This document shows positions 59,901 through 63,867 of a stretch of DNA of 64,000 nt, one piece after another; the first letter of the stretch is position 1, and each line of letters starts with the position of its first letter. Made by a program: the position numbers and the translations under genes. Below the pieces are notes generated by a model, which did not search any database, was not told the DNA's origin, and worked only from the letters and a program-made list of their open reading frames with translations. The stretch is from NCBI GenBank assembly GCA_016165875.1, contig JABBOT010000016.1, positions 6,444,598 through 6,508,597 of the forward strand, written 5' to 3'. The DNA comes from Acanthopleura granulata. Lineage: Eukaryota; Mollusca; Polyplacophora; Chitonida; Chitonidae.

Positions 59901-62900
59901 TGGGCATCGCTTTACCTGCCCCTTCTGCATGGTGGGCTTCAGGACTATGTTCTACCTTCGTTACCACCTGAATGCTCTCCATGGCATTGATGACCTGGAT
60001 GATGAGGAATACGAGGGGGTTTCACGTAAGAGCAATCAGAAAGAGGGAGGCTCACATACCAGCCACTTCAGTACAAAAGATGGGCAGAGGAAGAAAGCCG
60101 TGTCGCTTAAAAGCTTACAGAATTTAAAGGTGTGACATGTTCACTGGTCCCTTTAGTTTTGTTGAAGCCTCAAGGTTAAGCCGCTGGGTAGCAGTGTTTA
60201 TGAAGGAGAATTAGTGATTAGGGATTAACTCCACATTGGCAGTGTTTTAGCCCTGTCATGATTGTTATGATGAAGCATTCTGGAGAGAGGAGTGTCATTG
60301 TGTGTTCGATTTCCTTAAGATTGAGGTTTTAATGCCACAGTGGCAGCATTTTAGCCATATCGTAGAGTTTATTTAGAAACAGCTTGGAAATTTCGATGAG
60401 CCTATCATAATTTTGTGTTGAATTTCCTGAAATATTAAAGGCAACAGATGTTTTGATAATGAACGTTTGCAGAAACTGTGTTCTGAAATTTCTCTGCTTA
60501 AGAAATCCCAGGAACCTTTTTTTTTTTCAATTTTTTTTTTATCATCTGTTAATGAAAGGAGTGCTTGGTGTTTTTTTCCAATGTAAAACTTTTTACATTA
60601 CCAGAAAATTTGTATTTAACCTTAGCAGGCACTTTAGAAATCATCTTTGTAAAAATTTCAAAGCATTTTCTTGATGTCTTCGTAATTATCATTGTAGATT
60701 TCAACTTCCTTAATCAAAGCAGAAACAGCTACATAACTTTTTTATAATGAAACTGTGAAGGATTTTTTTGTCTTAATTGATGATTCTACTGTAGCTGATA
60801 AAGACTCTCACCCTAATACTCACAATCTTCTCCTCTTCTACTCGGCTTGTTTCATCCTTGCTGGCTAACTGCATTTAATGACCTCTGCCTGAAAAAATGG
60901 GATCTTTGTGGAATAATGTGCTCTACATGGAACTATGGGCTGTACATGGAAAATTAGGTTGTGGGTTTTACGTGGAATATTGGGATGTACATGGAGTAAT
61001 AGGCTTTACGTGGAAACAGTACACAAACCCTTGATTAATATTTAAAGTTTGCATGCTGGAATTCCTTTCCCGCAAGTTTGTCAGGAGGCTATATGTGGGA
61101 AGATCTGTCAACAACGGACGAATGGTCTTTTGTTTCTTCTGGAGTCTCCCAGGTTTCTTCTAACCACGATGGTGGCCGCCGTCATATAAGTAAAATATTC
61201 TTGAGTACGGCATAAAACACCAATCAAATAAGTTGGAGGTTTGCACATACCTGGCTGGGCATGGTGGATTCCCATGGGATGCTCCAGACTTCCTTCACCG
61301 ATAAACCTCATAAAAGCAGTGTTACCTAAATAAATATAGATAACTAACTTCATTGTACTTTCTCAATATTGCCATTTGATTGTCTTTTAGCTCCTGGTGT
61401 ATAAGTCATTAACACCAGTTATATTTTCTCCTACATGTGTGTTAGCATTAGCTGAGAGGTGTTACTCATGTCTGTCCTTATGTCCGTCTGTCTGTCTGTA
61501 TGTCGTTCGTCTTTGTACTTTGGATGTCGAGATCAGAGGCCGGTTAGTGTAAATGGTCTTTGACCTGATCAGAAATTTGTACATTGTATTTGTCTCTGAA
61601 ACACCCGTGAACACAGTGTATTTAAAACTGTCACCACAGTGTGGTTATAATATTGCTGATGAGGTGTTGAATTTCTCTCTTTTGAAATTGAAATCTTGGA
61701 TATTCTTTCTTTTTATATTGGTGGAAGTATTAATATGATGAGAGGAAGTGTATTGTGTTGTCATTTTGTTTATTTATTTATTTATATATTTCATTGGTGT
61801 TTTTTTTTTTCTCATATTTTTTCACATTTCACTTCACATTTCACGTATATGACGGTGGCCAGCATTATGATGGGATAATGTCAGTTTAAAGCAATAACAC
61901 ATACGATATATGTATCATATGAAATTATTCTCTCTTATTTGTCTTGCAGTTTGTTTGTTTTTGTTTATAATCCAAGAAAAAAAGAGACAAAAGCAAGTTT
62001 GTTTCTTTACCAAAAGCCAGTTTCTTCTAGGCCAGGTTTTCTGTAAATCAACAGAAATATACAAACCAGTATTCAAACAACTAACTTGGATTCAATAAGT
62101 GAAACTTTCATTTCGTATTAAAGTTGGTCACCTGATTTTTCTGGCAGTTGATGAAGAATTCTAGGAAAGGCTCTAGGAGTCACCGATGCCAGGTGTGTGG
62201 GTCAAAATTCCAGCTGAAGAAGTCTCTGGGAAGACATCTCAGAGAACAGCACCGAGAGACAACGTGCGGGTGTCACGTCTGCGACGCGCGATTCACGACG
62301 CAGAGTTACCTGCTGTACCACCTAAACTCGCAGCACGGCATGGAGGAAGGAGAGATAATCTCTAAGGTGAGGGCATAAAACTGAGCACAAGTTCGGTTTT
62401 TTTTTCGCCAGTCACATTGGCTTTATGGCAGTAAATCCCAGATGTCATTTATGATAATAAGCTAGAAAGCTGTTTCGACTGCGCATGGGCAGAATGCCTT
62501 TTCTGGTAGATAGACAGTTCCTCGGGGCTGTGTTAAAAGCATTGTAATGGTATTCAGTCACAGATATTTCGGCCCGTTTCGTGCCTTCTGTATGTCTGTT
62601 TGACATTTGAGAGTACACATGGGCTCTGGGACCGTTTCAAGTGGAAAACTCATAGAAAAACAATTTTGAACAGAGCTCTGTACTCAGCTGTCGCCAAAGT
62701 CTGTAGCATTAAAAGAATGGTACGAATGACCATGTGCTTTTGTTCATCTACCGTGTGACGAGTTCTGCTCATGCTCAGTTATGTGCAACTGGAAACCGCT
62801 AGCTGGCTTACTGATGACGAAGGTGCGAGAATGTGATGAAAGTGATCGCTGGTCTCATTTTTAAAAATGTTTTGTTATTGATCGACAGAGATGCTATTCC

Positions 62901-63456
62901 ATGTATAGGCTTGTCAGAGTCGAGAAGTAGGTGATACAAATGTTTCAGATCATTGATTTGTTTATTTGCTTGATAGTTAATGTGGTGTGTGGAAGGATTG
63001 AACAGGAGTGCCCAGATTAGTTTTCACTCTGCCACCATTTTGCCAGAAAATGAAAAAATTGTTTTTGTTTTTTTTTTTTTGCTGAAAAGAGATGCTGTAC
63101 ATTAAAGACAAAATTTTTTGCTTTTATTTTGTTAGAAAAATATGATGCCTTTTAAAGCTGGGAAGAGACGTGGTACACAAAACATGAAACACAAAAGCAC
63201 ACACAGAGAGTTGTCTGTTACTCTTTTTCAGAAAACACCTGCGAGTAAACCAGAAGAGAAGTCCCCGACAGAGTGCGACATTTGCGGAGCGAAGTTCTCC
63301 TACCATAAAAGTCTGCGTCCTCACAAGCTGTCCCAGCACCAGGTGATCAACCATCAGTGTAGTGAGTGTCCTGCGGGGTTCACCACAGCGCAGTACCTCG
63401 GCCTGCACTTGCGGAATGAGCATGGGGTTGTCAGCCAGACTCCTGCACCGAAACCG
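23190..63456 (+). CDS. Large thioredoxin-like / multi-C2H2 zinc-finger protein, 30 coding exons, 3' end beyond window
   Basis: Thirty exons from ATG 23,489 to 63,456 join without a stop into at least 2,465 residues. Layout: residues 1-202 Ser/Thr/Pro-rich; about 206-318 thioredoxin fold; about 332-886 acidic and serine-rich linker; from 890 onward at least 27 C2H2-type finger units separated by linkers of mostly 15-60 residues, not by short TGEKP-type linkers. The finger form is C-X2-C-X12-H-X4-H almost throughout. Exons 6, 7 and 8 use phases 0/1, 1/2 and 2/0, and all match, which ties the thioredoxin part to the finger part. Likely a nuclear protein: basic cluster NKKRK near 36,192, acidic SUMO-interaction-like motifs in exon 8 and two SUMO-acceptor-like sites in exon 26. 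I do not recognise a named orthologue. It could still be two genes joined by read-through or by my model; the phase chain argues against that. Confidence 0.82.
24425..24545 (+). repeat. SINE family A, 3' fragment (intron 1)
   Basis: Keeps tttcatcccaccataatgct and a diverged gggcataaaattgac end with an aaataaat tail. The head is absent. Confidence 0.65.
25360..25765. repeat. Tandem repeat, unit about 145-150 bp (intron 1)
   Basis: Nearly three diverged units share ttcttcaaggtcactggggt, caccaaacttacaccac and gcatgaggaagaa-like blocks. Further diverged pieces occur near 24,660-24,740. The unit stops where the Penelope-like tail begins. Confidence 0.65.
25766..25895 (+). mobile_element. Penelope-like element tail, copy 1 (intron 1)
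   Basis: The block cacttgataacgatg..gtcgaaacgtcgtgataataaaccaag..tgtatatccataagaaagacatgtt matches the insertion at 58,739-58,901. A hairpin, cgatg (25,815-25,819) with cgtcg (25,826-25,830), sits beside GAAAC and GTC. The Penelope assignment rests on copy 2. Confidence 0.5.
25900..27272 (+). mobile_element. Tc1/mariner-type DNA transposon, decayed (intron 1)
   Basis: Terminal inverted repeats are clear: the left end from cagtgacacgcaaaagtatt (25,900) matches the reversed right end (..aatacttttgcgtctcactctg, to 27,272) over about 50 bases. The 1,373-bp size suits Tc1 elements. A TA precedes the left end; the right TA has changed. The element is dead because its transposase is broken (next entry). 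Confidence 0.88.
26108..27060 (+). pseudogene. Tc1-family transposase pseudogene
   Basis: Translation in shifting frames gives the Tc1 transposase order: [12 protein letters not shown] (helix-turn-helix region), RCGRPWKI (linker), [10 protein letters not shown] (first catalytic Asp), [20 protein letters not shown], then QDN (second Asp) and [15 protein letters not shown] (Glu), the DDE layout. A stop at about codon 5 after the likely ATG (26,108), another in the SDE region and several frameshifts make it non-functional. Confidence 0.85.
28397..28664 (+). repeat. SINE family A, full length (intron 1)
   Basis: Runs from ggggcctccatggctcagtc through the B-box-like gagttcaagacc and cataatgctgtccactgtcg to caccaatcaaataaataaat. 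It lies about 270 bp before exon 2. Confidence 0.88.
28935..29084 (+). CDS. Exon 2
   Basis: 50 codons, phase 0 to 0, acceptor tttttctgcttcaag and donor ctg|gtaact. It encodes a charged, probably helical stretch ([20 protein letters not shown]) just before the thioredoxin domain. No family recognised. Confidence 0.82.
29826..29929 (+). CDS. Exon 3: first half of the thioredoxin-like domain
   Basis: 104 bp, phase 0 to 2, acceptor gtgtgtttcag, donor atggg|gtaagt. It encodes [17 protein letters not shown], then [14 protein letters not shown], which lines up with the start of thioredoxin (first strand, helix and the central strand ending in DFF). The tryptophan expected before the active site is replaced. 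Next comes intron 3 with the splice-site-bearing array. Confidence 0.88.
30050..30702 (+). repeat. Tandem array of about 92-bp units copying the exon 4 acceptor (intron 3)
   Basis: Eight acceptor-like junctions (tttcag followed by gagctctgcc or a variant) lie at about 30,069, 30,161, 30,253 (degraded), 30,336, 30,438, 30,511, 30,604 and 30,702; the last is the real acceptor of exon 4. Each unit also repeats ttgttgccatggtgatttg and cattgattgaca. The array thus carries about 20 bases of exon 4 in each unit. Confidence 0.9.
30703..30799 (+). CDS. Exon 4: active-site loop of the thioredoxin-like domain
   Basis: 97 bp, phase 2 to 0, donor cag|gtatgt. It encodes [20 protein letters not shown] and then [12 protein letters not shown]. 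By alignment the thioredoxin site WCGPC becomes G-S-S-A-C (residues 237-241): the attacking Cys is Ser, the resolving Cys is kept. The buried strand LKVDV and the TAP helix proline are conserved. Confidence 0.9.
30897..31015 (+). repeat. SINE family A, fragment (intron 4)
   Basis: Keeps gtctgccagcaatctgcgg and caccataatgctggcc with a diverged end; the head is missing. Confidence 0.6.
31058..31296. repeat. 39-bp minisatellite, about 6 units (intron 4)
   Basis: Units of catgtgaccatcatcacag + gcgtttaacatggcggtatt type. Since 39 is divisible by three, long frames appear on both strands; they are not genes. Confidence 0.9.
31588..31773 (+). CDS. Exon 5: second half of the thioredoxin-like domain
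   Basis: 62 codons, phase 0 to 0, acceptor gttgttgtcag, donor aaa|gtaagt. It encodes [20 protein letters not shown], including the cis-proline loop (TTPTF, Pro about residue 281), the last strands and the C-terminal helix ([11 protein letters not shown]), followed by a proline- and lysine-rich tail. Confidence 0.9.
31758..32740 (+). repeat. Tandem array of about 94-bp units copying the exon 5 donor (intron 5)
   Basis: The real exon end agagaaaccaaaa|gtaagt (31,773/31,774) recurs with decay at about 31,951, 32,046, 32,149, 32,242, 32,337, 32,430, 32,605 and 32,700. Two further units at about 31,862 and 32,520 have lost the junction. Each unit repeats catgcatccatttgtaaagg, ttttgaactgtg and ttcaaattccagtc-like blocks. 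Confidence 0.9.
32960..33065 (+). CDS. Exon 6: linker
   Basis: 106 bp, phase 0 to 1, acceptor gcttgatcag; donor aaaag|gtgcac is weak. It encodes [20 protein letters not shown] and a basic end (QMKKKSS). No domain recognised. Intron 6 (33,066-34,302) contains a SINE and a 20-bp minisatellite. Confidence 0.72.
33167..33360 (+). repeat. SINE family A, diverged (intron 6)
   Basis: Recognisable from agctcaagctggcttcctt, ggaaggtctgtcagcagc and the gaaaaacaccaatctatcaa end. Confidence 0.65.
33405..33550 (+). repeat. SINE-like family C (intron 6)
   Basis: Contains ttcaccaatatggtgtgcat, cacatgtgggaaggttc and gtaacttgccaaaggctgg in the family order. Confidence 0.6.
33589..34065. repeat. 20-bp minisatellite, about 23 units (intron 6)
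   Basis: Unit tgatatggcttgcagtggat with a gradient: nearly identical units from 33,589 to about 33,815, then diverged ones (catcgatatggcttgcagtc) to 34,065. It produces a false minus-strand frame of 146 codons. Confidence 0.9.
34303..34414 (+). CDS. Exon 7: linker
   Basis: 112 bp, phase 1 to 2, acceptor gatgattttcag, donor gaa|gtaaga. It encodes a helical, acidic piece: [20 protein letters not shown], then [11 protein letters not shown]. No family recognised. The non-zero phases at both ends match exons 6 and 8. Confidence 0.8.
34889..36335 (+). CDS. Exon 8: long acidic, serine-rich linker
   Basis: 1,447 bp, phase 2 to 0, acceptor tttacatttag, donor cag|gtgagg. The 482 full codons are low-complexity and probably disordered. 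Visible parts: [11 protein letters not shown] near residue 431 and DDCFVILS near 36,126, both like acidic SUMO-interaction motifs; a DDPDHGG repeat (35,425-35,535); Ser-rich blocks; and a basic cluster ([10 protein letters not shown] near 36,190) that could be a nuclear signal. No folded domain is seen. Intron 8 (36,336-37,066) shows nothing. Confidence 0.85.
35425..35535 (+). repeat. Coding tandem repeat [10 protein letters not shown]
   Basis: A 30-bp unit (ggtggcgatgatcctgatga + tccggatcat) occurs about 3.5 times in frame in exon 8 and encodes an Asp-Pro-His-Gly repeat. It could expand or contract without frameshift. Confidence 0.85.
37067..37225 (+). CDS. Exon 9: zinc finger 1
   Basis: 53 codons, phase 0/0. 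The finger reads [17 protein letters not shown] then four residues and His. The linker after it is 27 residues. The donor is tcg|gtcagt. Intron 9 (37,226-38,484) holds diverged tandem sequence with ttttgtccaatttcag/aacgacac blocks but no gene. Confidence 0.85.
38485..38628 (+). CDS. Exon 10: zinc finger 2
   Basis: 48 codons, phase 0/0, acceptor atttcattttag, donor gga|gtaagt. Finger [17 protein letters not shown] then H-X4-H. Intron 10 runs 38,629-39,703 and ends after a family C SINE copy. Confidence 0.85.
39440..39625 (+). repeat. SINE-like family C, good copy (intron 10)
   Basis: Order of parts: a gcatatttgtacatcacaca block, ggaaaagttcgtcagtaa, attgccaaaggt, tttcctctacccataaaact, then attcttgagtatggcacaaa. 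The last part resembles the tail of SINE family A. Confidence 0.7.
39704..39835 (+). CDS. Exon 11: zinc finger 3
   Basis: 44 codons, phase 0/0, acceptor gttaaattgcag, donor ttg|gtgagt. Finger [17 protein letters not shown] then H-X4-H. Intron 11 (39,836-41,526) has a minisatellite and a SINE. Confidence 0.85.
40655..41015. repeat. Minisatellite, about 42-45-bp unit, 8 units (intron 11)
   Basis: Unit tttgatatcagacaggaaaa + atagaaagtttgtttgggga. Short indels between units break the frame, unlike several other arrays here. Confidence 0.88.
41215..41420 (-). repeat. SINE family A, reverse copy (intron 11)
   Basis: Reads tgtgttttacgctgtactca, cagcattatgg, gaggaagccagcatgagctg and gcgctaaccaactgac. 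It ends about 105 bp before exon 12. Confidence 0.8.
41527..41658 (+). CDS. Exon 12: zinc finger 4
   Basis: 44 codons, phase 0/0, acceptor ttttcgttctcag, donor cag|gtgagt. Finger [17 protein letters not shown] then H-X4-H, followed by GILPPKP. It is a clear paralogue of exon 14. Intron 12 (41,659-42,066) shows nothing. Confidence 0.88.
42067..42264 (+). CDS. Exon 13: zinc finger 5
   Basis: 66 codons, phase 0/0, acceptor tctttccaaaacag, donor aag|gtaacg. A 35-residue charged lead precedes the finger [17 protein letters not shown] then H-X4-H and a basic tail (KRKLG). Intron 13 (42,265-42,863) shows nothing recognisable. Confidence 0.85.
42864..43004 (+). CDS. Exon 14: zinc finger 6
   Basis: 47 codons, phase 0/0, acceptor gctgtttttcag, donor cag|gtgaga. 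Finger [17 protein letters not shown] then H-X4-H, followed by GTLPPKSQQ. Sequence, length and the LPPK linker mark it as a duplicate of exon 12. Confidence 0.88.
43609..43862 (+). repeat. SINE family A, full length (intron 14)
   Basis: From gggggcctccgtagctcagt with the B-box-like gagttcaagtcc to aaaacaccaatcaaataaat. A poly-A run lies earlier in the intron at about 43,398-43,418. Confidence 0.88.
43983..44135 (+). repeat. SINE-like family C (intron 14)
   Basis: Contains agtgttggccatcaatattg, gtaaagtttgtcagtaattt, a gccagtggt block and ttcctgttcccataaaactg; the tail is degraded. Confidence 0.5.
44221..44442 (+). CDS. Exon 15: zinc finger 7
   Basis: 74 codons, phase 0/0, donor ccg|gtaggg. 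Finger [17 protein letters not shown] then H-X4-H, followed by a Gly-run and a Ser/Thr-rich tail ([25 protein letters not shown]). The acceptor is a tandem cagcag, so one Gln may be added. Intron 15 (44,443-46,415) contains a SINE and repeat R1 copy B. Confidence 0.85.
45141..45285 (-). repeat. SINE family A, reverse fragment (intron 15)
   Basis: Reads tttatttatttcattggtgt, tatgctgtactcaagaacat and cagcattatg, then fades before the tRNA-like head. Confidence 0.75.
45727..46150. repeat. Dispersed repeat R1, copy B (intron 15)
   Basis: Same sequence as 1-440 in the same orientation, with small indels. The match begins at gacaaaaattt and ends near gaagaagagcaatag plus about 35 bases. It inserts about 270 bp before exon 16. 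Confidence 0.78.
46416..46673 (+). CDS. Exon 16: zinc finger 8 and Lys/Val repeat
   Basis: 86 codons, phase 0/0, acceptor atttaacacag. The finger is C-X4-C (CTYRQC) then [13 protein letters not shown] and H-X4-H. It is followed by repeated EKVKVT/KPKVTPE, a basic, possibly extended tail. The donor is uncertain: aag|gtgaaa at 46,674 is my choice, but cag|gtgaaa at 46,586 or aag|gtgatg at 46,509 also keep phase. Confidence 0.72.
47567..47836 (+). CDS. Exon 17: zinc finger 9 and acidic tail
   Basis: 90 codons, phase 0/0, acceptor ccttggccag, donor aat|gtgagt. The finger has an extra Cys ([21 protein letters not shown]4-H), so pairing of the first Cys is ambiguous. The tail is strongly acidic ([17 protein letters not shown]). 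Intron 17 contains poly-T runs and a family C SINE piece (48,095-48,280). Confidence 0.82.
48376..48480 (+). CDS. Exon 18: zinc finger 10
   Basis: 35 codons, the shortest finger exon, phase 0/0, acceptor gtcattttcag, donor ggg|gtgagc. Finger [17 protein letters not shown] then H-X4-H, with only a short tail. Confidence 0.87.
48503..48768 (+). repeat. SINE family A, full length (intron 18)
   Basis: Starts only 22 bp after exon 18 (gggggcctccatggcc) and ends in gtcaaagaaataaat. The flanks cagttctcctct and cagtcctcctct differ at one base and may be the target-site duplication. Just downstream, about 65 bp (48,770-48,890) are duplicated in tandem. Confidence 0.82.
49349..49489 (+). CDS. Exon 19: zinc finger 11
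   Basis: 47 codons, phase 0/0, acceptor ttgtctttccag, donor aag|gtaaac. Finger [17 protein letters not shown] then H-X4-H and a basic tail ([12 protein letters not shown]). Intron 19 (49,490-50,997) holds a family C SINE and a pyrimidine-rich array. Confidence 0.85.
49715..49915 (+). repeat. SINE-like family C (intron 19)
   Basis: Parts in order: gttgaagactgtcttccagc, catatctcttcatcact, tgccaaaggttggtggttta, tttcctgcaacagtaaagct, then a decayed tail. Confidence 0.65.
50110..50635. repeat. Pyrimidine-rich tandem array, about 27-bp unit, about 19 units (intron 19)
   Basis: Unit tttgtctgtccatttgttcc + cccttca. The sense strand of the gene is over 500 bases of mostly C and T. A 27-bp unit keeps frames open and creates false proteins up to 198 codons. 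Confidence 0.9.
50998..51153 (+). CDS. Exon 20: zinc finger 12
   Basis: 52 codons, phase 0/0, acceptor gcatcagtttcag, donor aag|gtattc. Finger [17 protein letters not shown] then VAAAH. It has the same length as exon 21 and a nearly identical finger core, so the two are a tandem exon duplication. Confidence 0.88.
51816..51971 (+). CDS. Exon 21: zinc finger 13
   Basis: 52 codons, phase 0/0, acceptor cttaattttcag, donor aag|gtatat. Finger [17 protein letters not shown] then VAAAH; a Cys replaces the Arg before His. Sister of exon 20. Intron 21 is largely a 50-bp satellite. Confidence 0.88.
52031..52708. repeat. 50-bp satellite-like array, about 13 units (intron 21)
   Basis: Unit atgatacagttttgtttggg + agtgctgtatctcgcctaga + agtgcacttt. 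The first four units carry the agggctgtatttagcc form, later ones mostly agtgctgtatctcgcc, showing two rounds of expansion. A shortened unit lies at about 52,228-52,255. Confidence 0.93.
52870..53032 (+). repeat. SINE family A, strongly decayed (intron 21)
   Basis: Only the end is recognisable: gatgtgaaatatgtttcagt, acgacatcaaacactaacca and an aaataaataaat tail. Confidence 0.5.
53062..53214 (+). CDS. Exon 22: zinc finger 14
   Basis: 51 codons, phase 0/0, acceptor gaatatttcag, donor ggg|gtaagt. Finger [17 protein letters not shown] then H-X4-H. Intron 22 holds two minisatellites and a family C SINE. Confidence 0.87.
53300..53525. repeat. Minisatellite, unit about 22-24 bp (intron 22)
   Basis: Units of acaggtgtagatgtgactgt with a shorter gtgtagatgtgact variant interspersed, starting only 85 bp after exon 22. 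Confidence 0.88.
53615..53760. repeat. 21-bp minisatellite, about 6 units (intron 22)
   Basis: Units of ggtttcctgtgggctctgtc type. The block resembles part of the SINE family A body (ggtttcc..gggctctg), so it may have begun as an amplified SINE piece. Confidence 0.75.
53862..54035 (+). repeat. SINE-like family C with A-like tail (intron 22)
   Basis: Shows gacattagtcacttgccaa, catcgtataataagtgaaca and attcttgagtatggtgttaa followed by caatcaatcaataaatcaat. The tail clearly parallels family A. Confidence 0.7.
54183..54317 (+). CDS. Exon 23: zinc finger 15
   Basis: 45 codons, phase 0/0, acceptor tccgtttctgtag, donor cag|gttagt. Finger [17 protein letters not shown] then LHTSH; the usual aromatic and leucine pattern is partly changed but all four ligands are present. 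Intron 23 (54,318-54,768) shows a short family C piece and poly-T. Confidence 0.82.
54769..55329 (+). CDS. Exon 24: degenerate zinc finger 16 and SP/TP repeats
   Basis: 187 codons, phase 0/0, acceptor ttatcaaatag, donor ttg|gtgggt. The finger keeps its ligands ([15 protein letters not shown]) but has lost the hydrophobic core, so it may not fold. Then come about six repeats of [11 protein letters not shown] type, a basic [13 protein letters not shown] and a Thr run. The SP/TP sites could be targets of proline-directed kinases. Confidence 0.83.
55010..55170 (+). repeat. Coding repeat rich in Ser-Pro/Thr-Pro (exon 24)
   Basis: A 36-bp unit (aagacaccaagctctctcaa + gtcgccacattccagc) appears about four times with decay, all in frame, giving alternating KTP and KSP motifs. 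Confidence 0.85.
55584..55790 (+). CDS. Exon 25: finger pair 17-18, both atypical
   Basis: 69 codons, phase 0/0, acceptor tttattatccag, donor cag|gtagtg. The first unit [17 protein letters not shown] lacks the last His (QNTLLPD follows). The second is C2[19 protein letters not shown] then YAEGC. It is the first of the two-finger exons. Confidence 0.82.
56068..56256 (-). repeat. SINE family A, reverse copy (intron 25)
   Basis: Reads attggtgttttatgcagtat, cagcattatggcgggaggaa, gaccatccgcaggttgct and ggctggagagga, then decays. Confidence 0.8.
56380..56518 (+). repeat. SINE family A, 3' fragment (intron 25)
   Basis: Starts at aaaacctgcggatggtcatg and ends at the aaataaatttatttatt tail, 35 bp before exon 26. 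With the copy at 56,068 it forms an inverted pair within one intron. Confidence 0.78.
56554..57033 (+). CDS. Exon 26: finger pair 19-20 and SUMO-acceptor-like sites
   Basis: 160 codons, phase 0/0, acceptor ttttggctcgcag, donor cag|gtgaga. Fingers [17 protein letters not shown] and [17 protein letters not shown], both H-X4-H, are 24 residues apart. The tail holds IKTEP (56,827) and VKTEP (56,920), which match the psi-K-x-E SUMO acceptor pattern, then an acidic region. Confidence 0.87.
57473..57730 (+). CDS. Exon 27: finger pair 21-22
   Basis: 86 codons, phase 0/0, acceptor gatgttttccag, donor aag|gtaggg. Fingers [17 protein letters not shown] and [17 protein letters not shown], with HG after the second. 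Same two-finger module as exons 26, 29 and 30. Intron 27 (57,731-59,844) carries the Penelope-like insertion. Confidence 0.9.
58477..58960. repeat. Tandem duplication interrupted by an insertion (intron 27)
   Basis: The segment gaaattga.ttcctcttgaag..ttgacatttttataccctg at 58,477-58,632 recurs at 58,646-58,738 plus 58,917-58,960. The second copy is split by the element at 58,739-58,901. Confidence 0.8.
58724..58916 (+). mobile_element. Penelope-like insertion with 15-bp target-site duplication and inverted tail (intron 27)
   Basis: The 163-bp insert 58,739-58,901 lies between identical gtgtattgccccgtg copies (58,724-58,738; 58,902-58,916). Near the insert's right end, ttgtatatccataagaaaga.. 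(58,873-58,905) is the exact reverse complement of 58,778-58,810 over 33 bp. The centre has hairpin cgatgt/acatcg (58,827-58,846) directly before GAAAC and GTC. Inverted 5' tails and hammerhead motifs are known from Penelope-like elements; the assignment is inference. Confidence 0.6.
59275..59470. repeat. Minisatellite, about 23-bp unit, 8 units (intron 27)
   Basis: Units of gaagcaatttcccagtgtag type, with variants aaattcccagtgtag and gagaagcagtttccc. Confidence 0.88.
59845..60129 (+). CDS. Exon 28: zinc finger 23 (single, from a reduced pair)
   Basis: 95 codons, phase 0/0, acceptor tgacgttacag; donor aag|gtgtga is weak. Only the second type of the pair is present: [17 protein letters not shown] then H-X4-H. 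The place of the first finger is taken by an acidic stretch ([17 protein letters not shown]). A stronger donor at 60,027 would change phase and not join exon 29. Intron 28 runs to 62,147. Confidence 0.8.
60895..61025. repeat. Short minisatellite, about 20-bp unit (intron 28)
   Basis: Decayed units of gctctacatggaactatggg / tgtacatggaatattgggat type, six or so. Confidence 0.65.
61078..61232 (+). repeat. SINE family A, 3' fragment (intron 28)
   Basis: Recognised by ggaagatctgtcaacaa, ggtggccgccgtcatataag and ttgagtacggcataaaacac with the caatcaaataa end. Confidence 0.78.
61766..61878 (-). repeat. SINE family A, short reverse fragment (intron 28)
   Basis: Reads tttatttatttatatatttc, attggtgttttt and atgacggtggccagcattat; stops after cattatgatggga. 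Confidence 0.7.
62148..62366 (+). CDS. Exon 29: finger pair 24-25
   Basis: 73 codons, phase 0/0, acceptor atttttctggcag, donor aag|gtgagg. Fingers [17 protein letters not shown] and [17 protein letters not shown], both H-X4-H, with HGMEEGE following. Same module as exons 26, 27 and 30. Confidence 0.9.
63232..63456 (+). CDS. Exon 30: finger pair 26-27; gene continues beyond the window
   Basis: 75 codons, phase 0/0, acceptor actctttttcag, donor ccg|gtaagt. Fingers [17 protein letters not shown] and [17 protein letters not shown], both H-X4-H. A second in-phase acceptor (ttttgttag at 63,135) would add 32 residues, many basic ([20 protein letters not shown]). No stop follows, so more exons must lie to the right. 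Confidence 0.88.
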
Positions 63457-63579
63457 GTAAGTCACTCAGTGGGATTGTCAGGCCTCGGTGACAATAAGTG
63501 GTAGTCGATGTTCACATGTGGCTTCTTTGGCTCTGTTGTGGTAGCTGAAGACCATGTGTTTTTTGTGTTGTTTTTTTTT

Positions 63580-63796
63580 TTTCCACCAGTATGGTGGCTG
63601 CATCTGTGCATCTGTTTGGGAAATTTCATGGCCGGAACCCCACAGCCCTCCACAGGTTGCTGGCAGACCTTCCCACAAATGACTGGATAGGAAGCCAGCG
63701 AGAGCTGGGCATAAACTCACAGAATCTGCATTGATAAAAGGCTCCTGAGTTACTTGTGATGTGCTAGTACGTTCACCCCTGAGCCACGGAGGCCCT
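63580..63796 (-). repeat. SINE family A, reverse copy (intron 30)
   Basis: Reads ccacaggttgctggcagacc, ggataggaagccagcgagag and cctgagccacggaggccc; the 3' tail part is decayed. Confidence 0.78.
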
Positions 63797-63867
63797 GGCT
63801 CGTTTTGGAATGAATGACGGAATACTATTGATCCTGTGTTCTAATATAAGTATCACAAGACATGAGG

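Noticed and set aside
60024..60035. Stronger splice donor (cac|gtaaga) inside exon 28
   Set aside because: It would end the exon in phase 1, which does not fit the phase-0 acceptor of exon 29; the weaker donor at 60,130 fits.
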